A stretch of 64,000 bases of DNA, taken from assembly GCA_001643675.2 (NCBI GenBank), contig LSRY02000004.1:750001-814000 (forward strand), written 5' to 3'. Below, piece by piece: positions 23,974 to 37,149 of this stretch. The stretch is from Monocercomonoides exilis. Lineage: Eukaryota > Preaxostyla > Oxymonadida > Polymastigidae. A model generated the notes under the pieces. It was not told the origin of the DNA. It saw nothing but the letters and a program-made list of their open reading frames with translations, and did not search any database. How positions within the stretch are numbered: position 1 is the first letter of the stretch; each line of letters starts with the position of its first letter. Made by a program: the position numbers and the translations under genes.

Positions 23974-24827
23974 ATGGCAATCTTTATCAGTTTGATTTTG
24001 ATTGAATTAGTTTTACAATTTACTAACTTAGATTCTTTTTGTGTTTGAAGCCGAATTCGCTCTCAGACATTTTGGAGGTGGAAAAAAAACGAAAAAAATA
24101 CAAATTCCTTGTTCCCCGGAAGATTTTGCTGTATGTCGCTGAACATTTTATTTAATTGATTAATGTTTGTGATTAATTGCTGTTTATGTGGCAGTCATTT
24201 TCAAATTCATGTTATAATCCTGAAAAACTTGTAAATGGATATGCGCCATTTTGCAAGCATTTGTACATCCCAAACAAATGGGGAATTCTAAATAACATTT
24301 TGCCTCTAACATCTGATTTACTTCCACACGTTCGGTTTGAAACATATTTTTTCAAAGAAAAAATGAATTTATTTATTTTCTCTTTTTTTCATAAAAAACG
24401 AAAAATTGTAGTTCTGGATATATTCGAAGAACCCCAGCGGAACTTCCTGTACTTACCCGTTGGCTTCCAAGAGAAGTTGGAGAATCGTTGATGAAACCCT
24501 CCAAGTTTATTGATGTGATTCTCTACTCTTCCGAACAATGTAAAAAGGAAGGTGAAAATGTTCCGGATGGCGGAATGTGGGGGGTAGTTGGCTTAATTCC
24601 ATGCGACGAAGAAGTAGAATATCCAATGGCCCCAATTACAGCAATGAGAAATGCTCTAGGCACGATTTCTTCTTTTTTTTAAAAGAATTTCACAGTTTTC
24701 TTTTGCATGTCAACATTTAATTTTAGGAATTGCCGAAGGGGGAAGCGGAGTTCCAATTGATAGAGAAGCGTATGAAAAATCTGTGGCATTTTGGGATACA
24801 CATATAGCTGTTGAAGACGGAGAATAA
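23974..24827 (+). CDS. DUF3228 family protein, 194 aa
   Basis: Five exons: 23974-23989, 24051-24130, 24195-24334, 24412-24659, 24727-24827. The 16-nt first coding exon gives MAIFI, and splicing restores TEFALRHFGGG, the expected opening of the family. Further matches as I recall DUF3228: IPCSPEDF, the CKHLYIPN block, SGYIRRTPAELPVLTRW, FIDVILYSSEQ, PMAPITAMRNALG, and EGGSGVPIDREAY before the C-terminal WDTH. The function of DUF3228 proteins is not known to me; they are short soluble proteins found in bacteria and some protists. The last intron uses a GC donor (GCACGA at 24660), supported by conservation across the junction (MRNALG then IAEGGSG). Confidence 0.85.
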
Positions 24828-25048
24828 ATGCCTTCAAATAATGAACAGAGATTTTATCACAGATAATTCTTTAAAAACTTTTTGAAATGAGTGACATTTT
24901 GTAAAAATTTTAAACAAAAACAAAAACAAAGCAAGAAGATCGTTGATAAAAAGTTTTCTTCTTCTCAGAAAACGTGAAATTAAAGTGCTCAATTTCCATA
25001 AATAAAAATGAATATAACATTGTAACAATTTTTTATCCTTTCGAAAAT

Positions 25049-26265
25049 TCAGCTTGAATCTAATAATCTTAAAGCAGACGAGCTTAACTTTTCGACTGCA
25101 TGCGAAGAAGGTGTTGATGAAGAAGATAAAGATGAAGAAGCTTGACATAATGGAACTATTATATATTTCATTTGAAGAAGAGGCTTATATTCACTCTCTT
25201 CATTCAACCAACTGGATATCATGTCAAAGGAATCATCAGCATCTCCTTCCCTTTTCTCGAGTTTTTCTTTTTCAAGCATTTTTTTGACCCAGCTCATTCG
25301 TTTGTCCAAGTCAAGCTGTCTTTTTTTGCGAATTTCTTCTTTCTCTCTTCTCTTTTGTTCAACAATTTGAATGGCATCTTTTGTCTCTTCACTAACAACA
25401 AGACATTCAATTCCTTCTATTTCTCCTCCAACAGGTCCAACAGGATCAAACAGTTGTGAAACTTCCACGTGAAGTGAAGGAGCTATCTGATATACAAACC
25501 TGATGATTCTTTCTCTTCTCATTGAATACGGTTGCAACAATGAAGCGTTTTGCTTTTTCTGTAGTAATGCGGGGCCTGACAAGCCGATATGCAGATGATC
25601 TCGTGCAACAAATGCACTAATTGTAAGTAGAAGGAAATGCCCTTTGAAGAAAACATTAATTTTAAAAAAAAAGTGGAAAATTTTTTGTTTATCAAACCTG
25701 GATGAAGACGATCGAAAGTTCCACCAACAGCAACATATGAAAACATTCTGTACGGATATTCGGATTGTTCACTCTTTGTCTTTTTATCTTTCTTTAGAGA
25801 CTTAATAATAGCATCATCACAAGGGGCTAAGCTCAAGCTATTCATGATTTGAGCTTCGTTTTCAAGAAAATTTGGTGCAGAATCGTGTTCTATGAGTTCG
25901 CTTATAGTTTTGAGAGAAACATTAGACAGCCCTCGAGCTTTACGTCTTTGATTTATTTCAGATAAATCAAAAGATGAATGCTGCGTCAAAATTGTTCGAA
26001 TTGATGAAATACGTAAAAGAGGATGCTCTTCATTACAAAAGCAAATAAAAACTTCAATGTATCGATTTTCTTCAAAGAATACGGAATAAATTTGATTAAG
26101 AATGTTTGAAATAGAACAAAGAGTGTGCTCAAAATATGGACCATCAAGATACATCACAATCTCATTTGAAATATCACAGCATTTTGCAATATTACGCAAA
26201 AAAACAACTTCTTCGACATTAAATATTGAATTTGGCTTTGGCAAAGTAATTTGAGCGAAAAACAT
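25049..26265 (-). CDS. Phosphopantetheine adenylyltransferase (eukaryotic PPAT, CoA synthesis)
   Basis: Catalyses transfer of AMP to 4'-phosphopantetheine to make dephospho-CoA, the penultimate step of coenzyme A synthesis. Two exons, 26265-25698 and 25641-25049, 386 aa. An N-terminal domain of about 170 residues has no recognisable motif. The nucleotidyltransferase domain begins at VAVGGTFDRLHPGH, the T/HxGH signature of the family, and continues with LFDPVGP and LVVSEET, both typical of the PPAT half of animal COASY. The intron falls inside the signature (HPG then H). After the catalytic domain a Lys/Glu-rich helix (QKRREKEEIRKK) and a Ser-rich tail follow. There is no dephospho-CoA kinase domain (no P-loop), so unlike human COASY it is monofunctional. 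Confidence 0.85.
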
Positions 26266-27309
26266 AAAAACTCTTCAAATGGTATTCTATTATGGTTATT
26301 CAAAATTTCTTTCTTTCCATTAACAAAAACGCTTCGAAAATGATAAATGTTTTCCTTCTATTATTTCAAATGCTTATGGTAATGCTTTTTTATTAAAGAT
26401 TAAGAAAAATATCGTTTAAAAATACATTTTTATGCGAATAACTAAAATGTCTTCGAGAAAAGCCAAATATTTGACTTTATAAAGATTGATTTTACATGTT
26501 TTTATTGGTTAAAAAGAAGATTTGAAAACCAAAAACTCCCGGAAAAACAAACCAAATCAAAAGCAGAAGCATTAAAAAAAAAAGAGGGAGCGAAAAACAA
26601 TTGAAGTTATAACTATGATGTTACCACAGTTTGCTTTCAAGCATCAAAAAGAAATGTTCAATATAATTTTCATAAAATGCTCAATAAAAACAATAAGAAA
26701 CATTGCATATGACCGATTTCTCAATAAAATAATTTTAGAGAAAAACAAATTGAGACAAAATGAATTAAAAAAATTTGAAATTTGAAATGTGGTTTTTTTT
26801 TAAAATAAAAAGGCTATCAAAGAACAATCATACATAAATACACCAAGGCAAAGGATCAAATGAATAAAAAATAAAAATAATTGAAAGGTTTTTATACTGT
26901 TGTATTTGTAAAACCATCTCAAGTGGTAGCTTCTAAAAATAATCAATTCACACATCAAAATGGGTTCAAGTGAAAAAAAATTAAAAATTAAATAGAAAAG
27001 AAAGAACAGAAAGAAAAGAAAATAATTTCAACAATTAGAAAATTAGAAAAAGACATTTATTCCTAAATGGTTGATATAATCCAAAGACGCAAGCCAAAAA
27101 TGAAAAAATGAAAAAAGGAAATAAAAACAAACAGAAATAAAAACAAAAAATTATCAATAACAAAATACCAACAATAAAATGAAATATTTTATTGAAGTAT
27201 AAAATAAAGCACCATAATAAAATAAAATAAAAATAAAATAAAAATAAAAATTATATAAACAACAAAAAAAATAAAACAAGACATAATTCATTCATCCATC
27301 ATGTATCTC
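26266..27309. other. A-rich intergenic region
   Basis: About 1 kb between two minus-strand genes. It is strongly A-rich on the plus strand (AATAAAATAAAAATAAA-type words near 27175-27275), consistent with 3' UTR of the PPP4R4-like gene. No gene or structured repeat seen. Confidence 0.55.
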
Positions 27310-27429
27310 TCATGAATGGTGCTGGATGCGAGCAGCCAATGACATATGCTCTTTGCCTCTCCTTCGCGTGGTGTGGGCAACTGAATGTGCAGGCGATGAG
27401 GAAGAAGAAGAAGAGGAGGAAGTAGAGGA

Positions 27430-27468
<39 letters not shown>

Positions 27469-27692
27469 AGAGGGAAAATGCAAGTTGCTGCTGAGAGGAA
27501 GGGGGAGAACAGAAGGAGAAGGAGAACGGCGTGTTGTGCTGTGCTGAGAAGAAGCGGAGAAATAAGAAGAAGAAGAAGAAGTTGGGTTTGAATTAGAATT
27601 CGAAGTATTAGAAGAAGAAAAGATAGAAGAAGAGGAAGAGGAAGAAGAAGAAGAAGGTGTGGTTGCAGTGGGACGAGCAGAATCTGGCTGTG

Positions 27693-27723
<31 letters not shown>

Positions 27724-29758
27724 GATGCGCAGGCCAAAAGCAGAAATTGGAGAAAGAGTTTGAGAGGAATACTTGTTGGATGGTGTGGGAGCAGATGAGA
27801 GAGAGCCAATGGCTGATGATAAAGATAATGAAGAAGAAGGGGAAGAAGAGGAAGAAGAGGAAGAAGATGATGATGTGGAAGAAGATGAAGGAGAAGGAGA
27901 AGAAGAAGATGTGGAAGGTGCTATTAGACTTGTGGGTAACTTTAGTCCAAAAGAATCGCTTCTTGTTTGTGTGGGAGGACGTTTGGGAAGAGAAGAAGAA
28001 GAAGAAGAAGAAGAGGAGGAGGAGGAGGAAGAAGAAGAAGAAGTTGATGAAGCAGCAGAAGAAGTTGATATTTCAGGCAGTTTTTGTTCTTCTCTAATCT
28101 TCCTCTGTTGATGCGCAGCATCTGATCGACGGTCACTTAATAGCACTCCATCCAATTTATCCGTTCTCTCTTTCTCTCTTTCTCTGTCTCTGTCTCTGTC
28201 TCTGTCTCTCTCTTCTTCTCTGCTTCTCTCTTTCATTCTAACTCTATCTTTCTCTTTGTCTTTCTCCTTCTCCTTCTCCTTCTCCCTCTCTTTCTCTCTC
28301 GACCCCTTCCTACTTCCATTGCTCGACCGCTTCGTCGAGTCCTGCGATCTCTTCTGCCTCTTCTTCACTGGCTGCCCACTCTCATTCTCCCCTTCCTCTT
28401 TCTCAAAGCTGCTCATCTTCTCCTTCTTCGGGTGATGATGATGATGGTGCGTGTGGTGGTGCAGAAGTGACGTATCGTGTTCTTGTTTGCTCTCCCTCCC
28501 TTCTTTCTGCCTCTCTTTTGTTCTGAGTGAGTTCTCTGCTTCGGCTCGGTTGTATTCGCCCTTTGGTTGTTTGGCTGTTCTGGACGTGTTTTCTCTTTCT
28601 CTTTCTCTTTCTCTTCCACTTTGAGAAAGGCGAATATGATCAGAAGATGAAACAGGCATGTTGTGTGAGTGGAGAGAAGAGATGGAGAGATGCAGTGGCT
28701 GAAGTGTGGTTGGCGTGTGAATGGAAGAATGAGAAGAAGAAGAGGAAGAGGAAGAGGAAGAAGAAGAAGAAGAAGAGGAAGAGGAAGAAGAATTTGTAGT
28801 TGAAGTTGAATTGGATGAACTGGATGAAGTGGAAGGGAGAGAAGGAGCAAGGGCAGGGGCAGGAGAGGCAGGGGGTGAGTGGTGGATGGGTGTTACAGCA
28901 TTGCGGCTGGAGTGTGTGAGTGTGTGCATTCTGAGTGGATTAGAGAGCTGGTGAACAGGATGAAGAGAAGAAGAAGAAGAAGAAGAAGAGGAGGAAGAAG
29001 AAGAAGAAGAAGATGTTGATGACGAAGTCATTGAACGTGGTGTTAGTTGAGCACTGGAGAAACCAGAAGAATAAGAAGCAGAGGTGGACTTTGGCTGAGG
29101 AGTGAGGCGGGTGTCGTGTTTGCTCTTTTGGATGGGAAGATCAACAGATCGGTGCATTGTATGGGAAAACTTGACAGAACGAGAAAGAGAAGAAGAAGAG
29201 GAGGAAGAAGAATTAGAAGAAGAAGAAATAACTGGATGTGTTGTGTTAACAGCAGCAGAAGAAGAAGAAGAAGAAGAAGAGCAGACAGAAGAAGAACGCA
29301 AATGCTGCGCAGGTTGCTTCGTCTTCAAAGCAGGTATACGTTGCCCTGGTGTAGCCAGCTCATTTGAATGGCGGGTGATGTTTGAAGTGAGTGAGGCTAA
29401 GGGAAGAGATGTGGAGGGGGAAGAAGAAGAAGAAGAAGAATTTTCGTTTATTCTCTCTTTATCGTTTTCTGAGTTTGCGTTGCTGATATTTGAATGCTGT
29501 CCTTTGATCGAATGCAACAAAGAAGAAGAAGAAGAAGAATTCGAAGAAGAAGAAGAACACATTCCCATCCCAGAATCAGAACTGGTTGTGTTATTCCTCT
29601 CAAATATGACCCCCCTCTCCCTCACTCCCCTTCCTCTTTGCCTGTCGCTGATGGCAGACGGAACAAGAACAGACGAAGATTCCTTTGTTGAATGAGGTTT
29701 TTGCCCTTTTGTGGGGAAATTGCGGGTGGAAGAGAGGGTGGCGAAGGAAGGGGAGTGA

Positions 29759-29792
<34 letters not shown>

Positions 29793-32700
29793 GTAAAGAA
29801 GAAGAAGAAGAAGAAGAAGAAGAACTAGGAGTGGATGAAGTCACAGAAGAAGCCGGGAGAGAGAAAGCAGGGGAGAACACAGAAGATTGAGGAATCTGTT
29901 TGTTAGAGGCAGAACGGGGGATGGATGAGGAAGAAGAGGAGGAAGGTAATGAAGAAGAAGAAGGAAGAGCAGTGGAGACAGGAATGGTAGACATGATGTG
30001 AGAGGTCGAGAGAAGAGGAGAAAGAGAGGAAGAAGAAGAAGAAGGGTTTAAAGAGGACGATGAATTAGAAGAAGAAGAAGAGGAGGAAGAAGAAGAAGAA
30101 GAAGAAGAATTACTTTGATTTGTCGTGATCGAAGAACCTGGAATGATAAACGTGTAATTCGTGCCGGCAATTGAAGCATTGGGTGTTTGAGGCGAAATCA
30201 TCGACACAAAAGAAGGAGGGGTGACTGGGGCAGTTAAGCCAGAGGTTAAAGAACTGCTGCTCAACATGTTTGTTTGGGGAGGGTTTGGAATTGAAATGGA
30301 GAGAGAACGAGAATCGCCTTGTGAACGAAGAGAAGAAGGAAGAATTCGACGGCCTGGGAGAAGAGAAGAAGGAGAAGGGGAGAGGGAAGAGGAAGAAGAA
30401 GAGGGGGAAGAGGAGGAGGAAGAAGATGATGATGAAGTGGATGAAAGAGAAGAAGAAGAAACAGAAGCAGACGAAGAAGCTGAAGAAGAAGCAGCTGAAT
30501 TCGTTGCAGAAGCAGGAGCACCCACCCCAATCCTCTCGATCTCTCCATATCCCGACAAACCCGATGACAACGAAGCAGCGATGCTTGTCTTTGGCGTATG
30601 GAGGAAATGATCAGCTGCGGGTGGCTGGGCATTTGATATGCCCATTTGTGATTGAGAGAGGAGTGGCTGTGATTGCGAGGCGCCGTATGTGAAGGAAGAG
30701 CGGAGGGAGAAGGAAGAAGAAGAAGAAGAAGAGGAGGAGGAGGAGGAAGAAGAAGAAGAACCGAAGAAAGTGCCTTGCTTCTGTGGAAGGACAGAAGAAG
30801 ATGAGTGGCGGCGGATGAGTGGAGGAGACATAATTGTCGAAGAAGAAGAAGAAGAAAGAGAAGAAAGATCATTTGTGTTGTCACGCAAGCCACTGCTGTT
30901 ATTATTAGCAGCTATATCTCCTGCACTCCCCACAAACATAGAGCCAGAAGAGCCATTGGAAGAAGATGATGATGAATTTATCCCTTGAATCGACCCCAGA
31001 GTCGCGCTTCGCTGTGATCTGTTCTGGTGTGGCAGTAGCAACTGCATTCCTTTCTGTGCGATCCTCATGTTCTGCTTGGCAGCTGTTGAGCACAAAGAAG
31101 AAAGATAAGCAGAAGACGAGCAACTCACAGTAACCAAGGGGCTCTGCATGTATTTTGTGATAGCGCCGTATTTCCTGACAACATCAATGCGATCTCTTTC
31201 TCTCTCTCTTTCTCTCTCTTCCCTCATGTCGATGTCTTTGGCCTCAGAATTCCAGGTGTCTTCTTCTTCTTGCAGAAGTGTGTCTGCCCATAGAGGGCAG
31301 AGCTGCAGAGGATGGAAGAAGAGAGACTGGAGATTGTCATTGGATGGATTGTTATCGGTTGAAATGGAAGAAGAAGATGATAATGAAGATAAAGAGGAAG
31401 AAGAAGATAATGAATAAGAAGAAGATGATGATGAAGATGACGAAGAAGAAGAAGAAGAAGAAGAAGAAGAACTCCCTGAATGCATCGGCATCGCCCCCGT
31501 CCTCCTCACTTCTATTGCATCAAAAACTTTGTCCACTTTCTTTGCTGCCTCTCTCACATCTCTGCTTGTGTCTGACAGCGCCAGCGACAGCAGATGGCTC
31601 AGCCGGTCAAGAGCCACCGCATCCCCCGGCAGTGTTAGCAGCTGCTTCATGAGAGGAATCAAAATAACGATCTTCCTCCTCACTGAAGACACTCGATCTC
31701 TTCCAAGCTCCATGAGTGGCTCGAAAAAATTGATCTTGGCGAAGCGGCGGGAGAAGCAGCGGAGGCAGGAAGAGGCGAAGTCGATGAAGAAGAGGCGGAA
31801 GCGGAAAGAGGGGGAGCGGGCGAGGTCTGACTGGAAGTGCGCAAGTACTTCTGTGCGAAGAGAAGAGGTCTTTAGCAATCTGGCAGCACGTGCTAAGGCA
31901 TAGGAAGCATATGGCTTAAGGGCGAATGAGTCGAAGAGGAGGGAGTGGAGGAGGGAAGGGATGACAGAGGAGAGGAGCTGGAAGGGGTTGAAGATGGGCA
32001 GGAGGAGGAGGATCTGCACGAAGAGGTCGGCTTTGGTGCGCCAGGGGAGGAGAGGTGGGGGTGTGTTGACAAGAAGGAAGGTGGGGGTGGAATTTGATGG
32101 GGAAGAAGAAGAGGAAGAAGATGCAGAAGAAGAAGAAGATGTAGAGGAAGAGGAAGAAGAAGTCGATGCTGATGATAAACAAGATGTTATTGGTGATGTT
32201 CCAGTGTCTCCACCAACAGAAAACTGGTTTTGAGAAGAAGAAGAAGAAGAACCAGATGAAGGAGAAGAAGGAGCAGAAAGAGAACCTCCATGTTCTACAC
32301 TTCCTTTTTCAGAGCTGTTAATCCCTTGCCCAATTCCACCTCCCATTGAGGAGGAAGAGGAAGAAGAGGAAGAGGAATTCAATGATAATGAAGAAGAAGA
32401 ACCAATAAGCGGAGAAATAGAACCCGGAGAAATTCCAGTCATACCCCCCGAAGTCAAACTGCCAATACTGTTAAATACATTCCCATCTGATGAATTCGCA
32501 TAACTACCAATTGAAGAAGAAGCAGAAGAAGCAGTTGAGGATGGCTGGACAGCAAGAGGAGGGAGCATGAGCCTGGTGATGAAAGGAAGGAGGGTGTTGA
32601 TAGCTTCGGTGGAGACTGTGAAAAATGGCACCACCACACTCAAAGAAGGGATCAATGCAGACAAAACAGCAGGCGAAGGATCAACAAGCAGCTTTTCGAA

Positions 32701-35700
32701 CACGTCGCGAAGGTATTTGGGGGTTTTTTCTCTGCCTAAAAGAGAGCAGAGGTCGGGAAAGGAAGAGGCGATGGGGAGGCGAACCTCAACGGAGTCATCA
32801 GAGAGGAGGTAGTGGAGAGAGGAGAGGAGGGAGAGCTGGGGAGGGGCAGAGGAGGGTTGGTTGGAGGAAGAGGAAGAGGAAGAGGAAGATGAGGAGGAAG
32901 ATGACGAAGAGGAAGAGGAAGAGGAAGAAGACGAGGAGGAAGAAGAGGAAGAAGAACCAGATGTGTTTGAAGATGAAGTCAAAGACGAAGAAATAGATGG
33001 AGTGTATATGTGTGTTCCTTTCATAGGCTTAAAGCCAACATACTTCGCAAAGCAAGGGAAGTTGAAGGCAACGTCTATTTTGACCTGATAAGCAAGCACC
33101 GGAAGCAGATAGGAGTTGGAGCGGTCATATTGGAGAGAAGAGAGAGAGAAAGAAGGAGAGCCAGAGGAAACAGAAGAAGATGAGGAGGAGGATGAAGAGG
33201 AAGAAGAAGATGATGATATTGAAGAAGATGATGAAGGCGATAGAGAAGAAGAAGAGGAAGAAGAAGAAGAGCCACCGCCTGCACCACCAGCTAATGCTGA
33301 ACACGACTGAATATGATTGGGCACATAGTTCTGCAGGCAGACATGCCTCACAAACGCCAAAACAGCCTTGTTGAATGCCAACAGCTGCGCTGCGCTGTCT
33401 TTCTCGTCTTTCTCCTTCGCAATCAATCCTTCGCGCCCTTCTCCAAGATCCAATGAGCTTCTTCGGTCTCTTTCTCTTTCTCTTTCTCTCTCTCCTTCTT
33501 TCTCCTTCTCTTTGTTACTAATACTTAAATTAACATTCATATTCATCCCTCCACTTTCTTTCTCTTTCTCTTTCTCCCTCTCGCTTCTGCAGAGCCTCCA
33601 CACGAACCTGCCCAGCCCCCGCGACACCACAAACGCTATTTCTGTGCTCTTCACAGCCGCATTCAGCATTTTGATGAGCCAAGGAAACAATTTGGTTTGT
33701 TTAGTGTTGCTATCGATGCATTCACACACATGCGACAAAGAGAGGAACGCAGCGCGGCGCAGAAGGAGAGAAGAAGGGACGCTGCTGAAGAGATCGAATG
33801 GAGAAGAAGAAGAAAAGGAAGAAGAGGAAGAGGAAGAAGAAGGAGAAGGAGAAATTGACAAAGGGATTGATTGAAGAGGCAAAGAAAGAGAAGCAGTGAG
33901 ACACGTGAAGTGGGGTGTGGTTGAAGAAGGAAGCAGACTTGCACCAGAATACATAGCAAATGACGCTGAAGACGCTGCTGCTGCCGCCTTCTCCTTCTCC
34001 TTCTTGTCTCCTTCTTTCTCTTTCTCCTCTCTTTCTCTTGTTGCTGATGATGCTGTGGTTGATGATGATGACGACGACGACGACGATCCTGCTGCTGACG
34101 ATGAAGAAGAGGAAGATGATGATGATGATGGCAATAAGATGGTTGCATAACCTGGTTCTCCCGCTGTCTTCATCAGCTCTGCAATCACTTTGGCCGAAAA
34201 GCATTCTTTTCCCATCGCGTTCTTCATCGCCTCGATGGCAAAGCATTCACCCTCATAGCTGCTTCCGAGGGAAGAATTTGAGGATGATGAAGAATTTTGA
34301 GAGGAAGAAGAGGAAGAGGAGGAAGAGGAAGAAGATGAAGATGAAGATAATGAAGAAGCCGAAGAAGAAGAAGAGGAAGAAGAAGAAGAGCCAACAGAAG
34401 CAGATGAAGATCCTAAAGAAGATGGCGACATTTGAGAAGAAGAGAAGAGATATGAAGAAGATGAAAGCAGCATCAGCCTTACTTCATCATCAGGATCACG
34501 CAACAGAACAGAAAAGAAGCGGTCGTAGATTTGTTTGAGCGCTCGGCCGGGAAAGAAAGAAGAGTTTGAAGAAGAGGAAGAAGAGGAGGATGATGATGAT
34601 GAAGTTGATGTTGATGATGCAGATGATGACGAAGAAGATGAAGATGGAGAAAGTGCATTTTGATTATTTGATCCAGAAGCAGCAGCAGCAGCAGAGGCAG
34701 AAGGAAAAAGAGAAGAGCTGGAAGAATTAACAGCACTCCAAAACTCAGCTGAAAAGGGAGGAGTTGACAAGATGGAAGGCGCACCCCATCCAAACGGAAG
34801 AGGAGCTGAAAGAAGCTGCTGCTGCAGCTGAAGCTGATGATGTTGGAGTTGTTGAGAAGAAAGATTCGAACCTGGAGATAGCGATGAAGAAGGCGTGACA
34901 GAGGAAGAGGAAGAAGAAGAGGAAGAAGAAGAGGAAGAGCGGGAATAACGTGTGTCTGTGGAAAAAGCAGCAGTATTTGAAGGAGGGGGAGGGTGCAGCA
35001 GATGAGAAGAATGAGAAGAATGAGAGGGATGTGATGGAATCGGCTGGAGCGGAGCAGGCGAATGTGATGGGGAATATGGAGAAACAGAGCGAGTACTGTG
35101 AGAAGAAGCTGTTTTGAGTGTCTTGTTGGAAGATGTGTTCAGGTCAGAGGAGAAAGGAGAGGAGGAAGGCGAATAAGAGGAAGCGATGATGTTGGAGTAA
35201 TGGTGCGAAGAGAGACATGACTGGGAAGAGGTGAGGTGCTGCAGAATGAAGCTTGGAAAGGGAGGGAAGGGCATCTGGTTGGTGTTTGTGATGTGATAGG
35301 ATGAAATGCCTGGAAGAGGAGGAGGCGATATAGGCGGGGAAATGATCGTTGATGATGAGGACATGGATGAAGAAGAAGAAGATGATGATGATGATGATGA
35401 TGAAGTCGATGCAGATGATGATAGAAGAGCAGATGCAGATGCCGAAGGCAAAATAGATTTTTTGAGTAATTGCTTTGAGGGTAAAAAGTTAAGATGCTGG
35501 TTCGGTGAGACAAAAAATACGCCAGTGCCATTGTCATCTTTTTCTTTAAATTTATCGAAATCTTTGTCGCCAGGTGAAGAATTGTTCAGATTCATTATAT
35601 GACGATGTTGAGGATGAAGAACAACAAAAGATCCAATAAAGTTTACAAGTTTTATCATTATCTGGCAAGATAAAACTTTTGATTTTATTGATTCGTAAAC

Positions 35701-36337
35701 TTCTGATTTTAATAGAAGAGCATCAACAATTTCTTGAAGATTGCAATCTCTTGGTCGCATGTCCAACATCAATCCAAGAACTTCTAGATAAGCATGACAA
35801 GCAGCTTCGTCAAACTCAGAAATAAACCTCAAGATTGGTTGCATTAAACATTTAATTGTACCAATAGTTATTGATCGTGTTGTTAACGCTTCAATAAACA
35901 TTTGAGCTACCTTTTCTTGAAATGGACCTTCAGAATTTAGAACAAATTCCTTTTTTAGATAATTTTTGATTTTGAATAAGCATAAACACATTTAATTCAA
36001 AATAAATTGCAACAAACCATTATCTTTGGTATGAATGGATTGAGCTCATCTCCACAATCACGAAAGTAGCGAGTAAGCGATAAAATTAATATTTCAATTT
36101 GTTGCTTGTTTCCTCCATTTAAAATGTTTTTGACATGCTCTATCAGTGGAACATCTTCACGCATAACAAATTTATCAATTTCTTCTTGGGGCTTAAGAAA
36201 GAAAAGTGTTAATATTTCGAGAAAAATAAGTGTAATCATTTTAAGATAAAGTTTTTGATTCAAACCTTTGAAAGAACTGGAATTTTTTCTTCCACATCAA
36301 ATTCTATTGATCTCGATCCTGTAAACCCCTTAAGCAT
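27310..36337 (-). CDS. PPP4R4-like HEAT-repeat phosphatase regulator, 2961 aa, expanded by serine tracts
   Basis: HEAT-repeat scaffold related to PP4 regulatory subunit 4 (PP2A A-subunit family). Exons 36337-36266, 36191-36018, 35949-27310. The N-terminus EEKIPVLSKPQEEIDKFVM matches the PPP4R4 opening. Collinear blocks follow: the YQVKIDVAFNFPCFAKYV segment (about 33025-33090), LPWRTKADLFVQ (about 32000-32045), FRLRFFIDFASSCL-like helices (about 31740-31800) and LMELGRDRVSSVRRKIV. Human PPP4R4 is under 900 aa; here more than two-thirds of the length is Ser homopolymer and Ser/Pro-rich linker, both between HEAT blocks and as a tail of roughly 1400 residues. The tail also holds an RE/KE/RD-repeat section (about 28150-28330) and a His run (near 28440). 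The conserved blocks stay in one frame throughout, which argues that the tracts are translated. Confidence 0.78.
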
Positions 36338-37149
36338 CGTTATGTCGCATTAAAGAAATAATCAAATAATTTAGAAATTTTATTATAGATAATATTCCGG
36401 ATCAGATGAAAAACTATTTGTGCATTAACTATTTTTTCAAACATTGAAGGAATTATTTTTATTGAAGCCTGAAATAGAAAAGTTAGTTTTATTAATTATT
36501 AAGATTGAAAAAATTTTTTGAAGTGAAAAAATTTTCAGAACATTAAAAACATGAAGAAAAATTATTTCATTTTATTTCCGGAATAAATGATTTATTCAAT
36601 CGTTGAATTGTTATATACTCATTTAATTTAATATTTTTTTGGGTAATTCTGTGGTGCACAATGAAACGAAAGAAAAATACATTAAACAAAAAATGCAAAT
36701 TTGTCTCAGTTTCATTCAGTATAACCATGAAAATTTAGAAAATTAAATGTAATTTTATTCATTCTATTCTGCTTGCCTCTTTCCGAAAGCTATGCTCAAT
36801 AAAGTTTATGATAAAATAGTCATTTTTATTGAATGATAAGCACGCTGATATTTCTGCAAATATTAAATGATTTGCTATTACTGTTATTAAATTATGTGCA
36901 TGTTTATGCTTTAATCTTAAAATATAAATATGTTTCACTGTTGCAAATAATCATGTGATTTTTTAAGATCATTCAAAAAAATATTTAATACATATTTATT
37001 TTTTCGAAACCCTCGGAAATTGCACTCTGTGATACAAAAATTAAAATTAGTCGATATTTTAAACTCTATTTTCTTTGTTGTTAAAAAATGAATAAGAAAT
37101 ATGTGGGAATAATGATCCAGATCACAGTACCCCATTTACAGAAAGTTCG
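36338..37149. other. Divergent intergenic region
   Basis: About 810 AT-rich bases between the starts of the PPP4R4-like gene (-) and the cyclin gene (+); must hold both promoters. No motif could be assigned. Confidence 0.5.

Noticed and set aside
27326-34538. Many plus-strand Glu/Lys-rich open frames across the PPP4R4-like gene
   Set aside because: They are antisense readings of TCN serine runs (GAA/GAG/GAT), contain no conserved blocks and overlap well-supported minus-strand HEAT coding sequence.
36641-36690. GGGTAATTCT similar to the 62045 element terminus
   Set aside because: Only ten bases match and no inverted partner is nearby.
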